Part shown: positions 4,537 to 6,066 of the stretch, one piece after another
Layout of the letters: every line of letters begins with the position of its first letter
Numbering within the stretch: the stretch's first letter is position 1
Origin: JASFJH01 sp050117725
GTDB taxonomy: Bacteria; Pseudomonadota; Gammaproteobacteria; AKS1
Length of the DNA stretch: 6,066 nucleotides
Assembly: GCA_050117725.1 (NCBI GenBank)
Contig: JASFME010000142.1
Span: 1 to 6,066, forward strand
Reading direction: 5' to 3'
Program-made: the position numbers and the translations under genes
The notes under the pieces: generated by a model
The model's database searches: none
What the model was told of the DNA's origin: nothing
What the model saw: the letters and a program-made list of their open reading frames with translations, nothing else

Positions 4537-6066
4537 CTACTCGGGCAAGCCTGCTTTTAGAAGGTCGGCTAGCAGTGTGCGTTTGATTTCAGGATCAGCG
4601 ATCGGAATGGTTCTGTTGATCTCCGTCAGGGTCGCCGTTGGGCTCAGGATCTCCAGTTGGTCGGTGATCCACTCTGCATCATCCTGGCGGCCGGCCTTCA
4701 TATAACTGGCCGCGAGAAACAGCTTGACCTGCACGACGTTTTCGTTTCGCGCCTGGGCTTGCTCCAGTGTAGTGATGGCTGCCTCGTAGTCACCCCGCAT
4801 GTAGTGTGCGCTGCCCTGCGTATACAGATAATTCCAGGTGTAATATGGGTTAAGGCGCATCGCCCTGGTATTGATTTCGATCGCCTGTTCCGGTTGCCCG
4901 AGATTCGCTTTAATCAGGGCAAGTAAGCCATAGCCGTCCGCATAATTGGGCGCAACGGTGAGCGACTGTGTCGCGGCTTTCTCCGCGCTGGCGTATTCCT
5001 TGCGCATGAGATGGACAAAGCCCAGCGCAAAGTGGGTCTGGGGGGCCGATTCGTCAAGAGCCACCGCTTGCCTTGCGAGTACCAACGCGCGATCCAGGGT
5101 CTCAACCGGTGTACCTGTCCATCCCCTGCGGAACTCTTCGGCCAGGCTGAAGGCCATCGCGCCATACGCACGGCCGTAGCCCGGGTCGAGTTCGATGGCT
5201 TTGCGATACATTTCACGCGCCAGTTCGCCTGTTTCCTTGGTATTGCCCTGAAAAATACGCTTTCCCTCCTGAAAGAAGTCATACGCCTTCAGGCTGTCGG
5301 TGGTTTTTTGCGCGAGGCGGGATTGTTCCTGGTTTGTGATCTTGACGGCGAGTGCCTTGGCAATACTGTGGGTGACCTCATCCTGCACGGCAAACAGTTC
5401 GGCAATGTTTCTATCGTAGCGTTGTGCCCAGGTATTGAAGCCGGTTTTCGCATTGACAAGCCGGGCATTAACCCGGACCGCTTCGCCAACTCGCCGGATA
5501 CTCCCCTGGAGAACAAACTCAACGTCCAGATCTGCCGCGACTTCTTCTAACAGGACGGGTTTGCCTTTGTATTTGAAGGAGGTGTTACTGGCGATCACGA
5601 GTATGTTCGATAATCTTGAAAGGTCGGTGATGATGTCTTCTGTAATACCATCGGCGAGATATTCCTGTTTCTGATCATCACTGAGGTTTTCAAACGGCAG
5701 CACAACAATTGAAGGCGGCACCACGCTGTTGTCGGTGGTGGCCCCGGCCACTGGGTTGTTTGGGGAAGGTGACGATGGCCATAACCACACCAATCCAAAT
5801 ACCAGCGTGATAATGCTTATGGCCACCAGTGCGGCCATCACCATGCCAGCCTGGCGCTGTGGCTGCGTTGCGTTAGCAGCCGGAATTTTGAGGCGCGGGG
5901 ACGGTGTGTTGGCGCTCTCATCCTCGAGGTAGTTAACCGGGGCAATGAGTTGATAACCCCTTTTCGGGATGGTGGCGATGAAACGCGGTTGCCGGGCGTT
6001 GTCTTGCAGGGCCTTGCGTAGCTTGATCACAGTGTTGGTCACGGCATCGTAACCGATCACGGCACT
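4537..6066 (-). CDS. CadC-like membrane regulator: winged helix, TolB/FlgO-like domain, TPR repeats (5' truncated)
   Basis: The frame is open from the right edge to TAG at 4539-4537 and encodes 509 residues. Numbering below is from the edge. Residues 1-45 are the end of an OmpR/PhoB-type (Trans_reg_C) winged helix: the recognition helix AVTNTVIKLRKAL and the wing hairpin FIATIPKRGYQLI. Perhaps 60-70 N-terminal residues lie outside the window. The GTG at 6060 is internal. A Pro/Ala-rich linker leads to one membrane helix at about 74-96. Residues about 118-242 match the TolB-like/FlgO-like module (VVLPFENLSDDQKQEYLADGI, then VLQGSIRR, WAQRYDR and FAVQDEV), as in COG5616. Residues 260-477 hold about six TPR-like repeats (for example AREMYRKAIELDPGYGRAYG and AIEINTRAMRLNPYY). 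The topology implies a cytoplasmic DNA-binding domain and a periplasmic sensory or protein-binding part, as in CadC/ToxR-type one-component regulators. Target genes and signal are unknown. It converges on the MBL gene with 76 bases between stops. Confidence 0.92.
   Translation of the reverse strand, partial: SAVIGYDAVTNTVIKLRKALQDNARQPRFIATIPKRGYQLIAPVNYLEDESANTPSPRLKIPAANATQPQRQAGMVMAALVAISIITLVFGLVWLWPSSPSPNNPVAGATTDNSVVPPSIVVLPFENLSDDQKQEYLADGITEDIITDLSRLSNILVIASNTSFKYKGKPVLLEEVAADLDVEFVLQGSIRRVGEAVRVNARLVNAKTGFNTWAQRYDRNIAELFAVQDEVTHSIAKALAVKITNQEQSRLAQKTTDSLKAYDFFQEGKRIFQGNTKETGELAREMYRKAIELDPGYGRAYGAMAFSLAEEFRRGWTGTPVETLDRALVLARQAVALDESAPQTHFALGFVHLMRKEYASAEKAATQSLTVAPNYADGYGLLALIKANLGQPEQAIEINTRAMRLNPYYTWNYLYTQGSAHYMRGDYEAAITTLEQAQARNENVVQVKLFLAASYMKAGRQDDAEWITDQLEILSPTATLTEINRTIPIADPEIKRTLLADLLKAGLPE

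Noticed and set aside
4914..5674. Long plus- and minus-strand open frames inside the regulator gene (for example 5011-5550 + and 4914-5282 -)
   Set aside because: They are overlapped by a reading frame with clear TolB-like and TPR homology and show no family features of their own.

Overview
The window looks like ordinary chromosomal DNA of a free-living gammaproteobacterium with moderate GC. The best taxonomic hint is the small protein at 1575-1820, which I recognise as the TIGR02647 family, known almost only from Gammaproteobacteria. A monomeric NADP-isocitrate dehydrogenase and a CadC-like TPR regulator fit that assignment. I cannot name a genus. I see no transposase, integrase, phage gene, CRISPR array, tRNA or rRNA.

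Layout from left to right. 1-570 (+) is the C-terminal quarter of monomeric isocitrate dehydrogenase, cut by the window edge. 661-1356 (+) is a macro-domain protein with a very acidic C-terminal tail. It is followed at 1384-1443 (+) by a possible 19-residue single-helix membrane peptide, in the same reading frame as the macro gene. 1575-1820 (+) is the TIGR02647 protein. 1904-3028 (+) is a membrane-anchored calcineurin-like metallophosphoesterase. 3029-3296 is a partly AT-rich intergenic region with -10-like elements. 3297-4460 (+) is an exported metallo-beta-lactamase-fold hydrolase, closed by a strong intrinsic terminator at 4491-4516. 4537-6066 (-) is a convergent, 5'-truncated transcriptional regulator with a winged-helix domain, one membrane helix, a TolB/FlgO-like domain and TPR repeats.

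The genes do not form an obvious pathway or operon. Gaps of about 80-270 bp separate them, and several have promoter-like elements of their own. Loose functional themes are ADP-ribose or nucleotide-derivative handling (macro domain), membrane-associated phosphoester hydrolysis (metallophosphoesterase) and periplasmic hydrolysis (MBL protein).

I found no convincing undescribed multi-gene system. The points most worth a second look are a shared TATACT element placed so that two genes without Shine-Dalgarno sites could be transcribed as leaderless mRNAs, the micropeptide behind the macro-domain stop codon, and the secreted MBL protein with charged, metal-ligand-rich ends.
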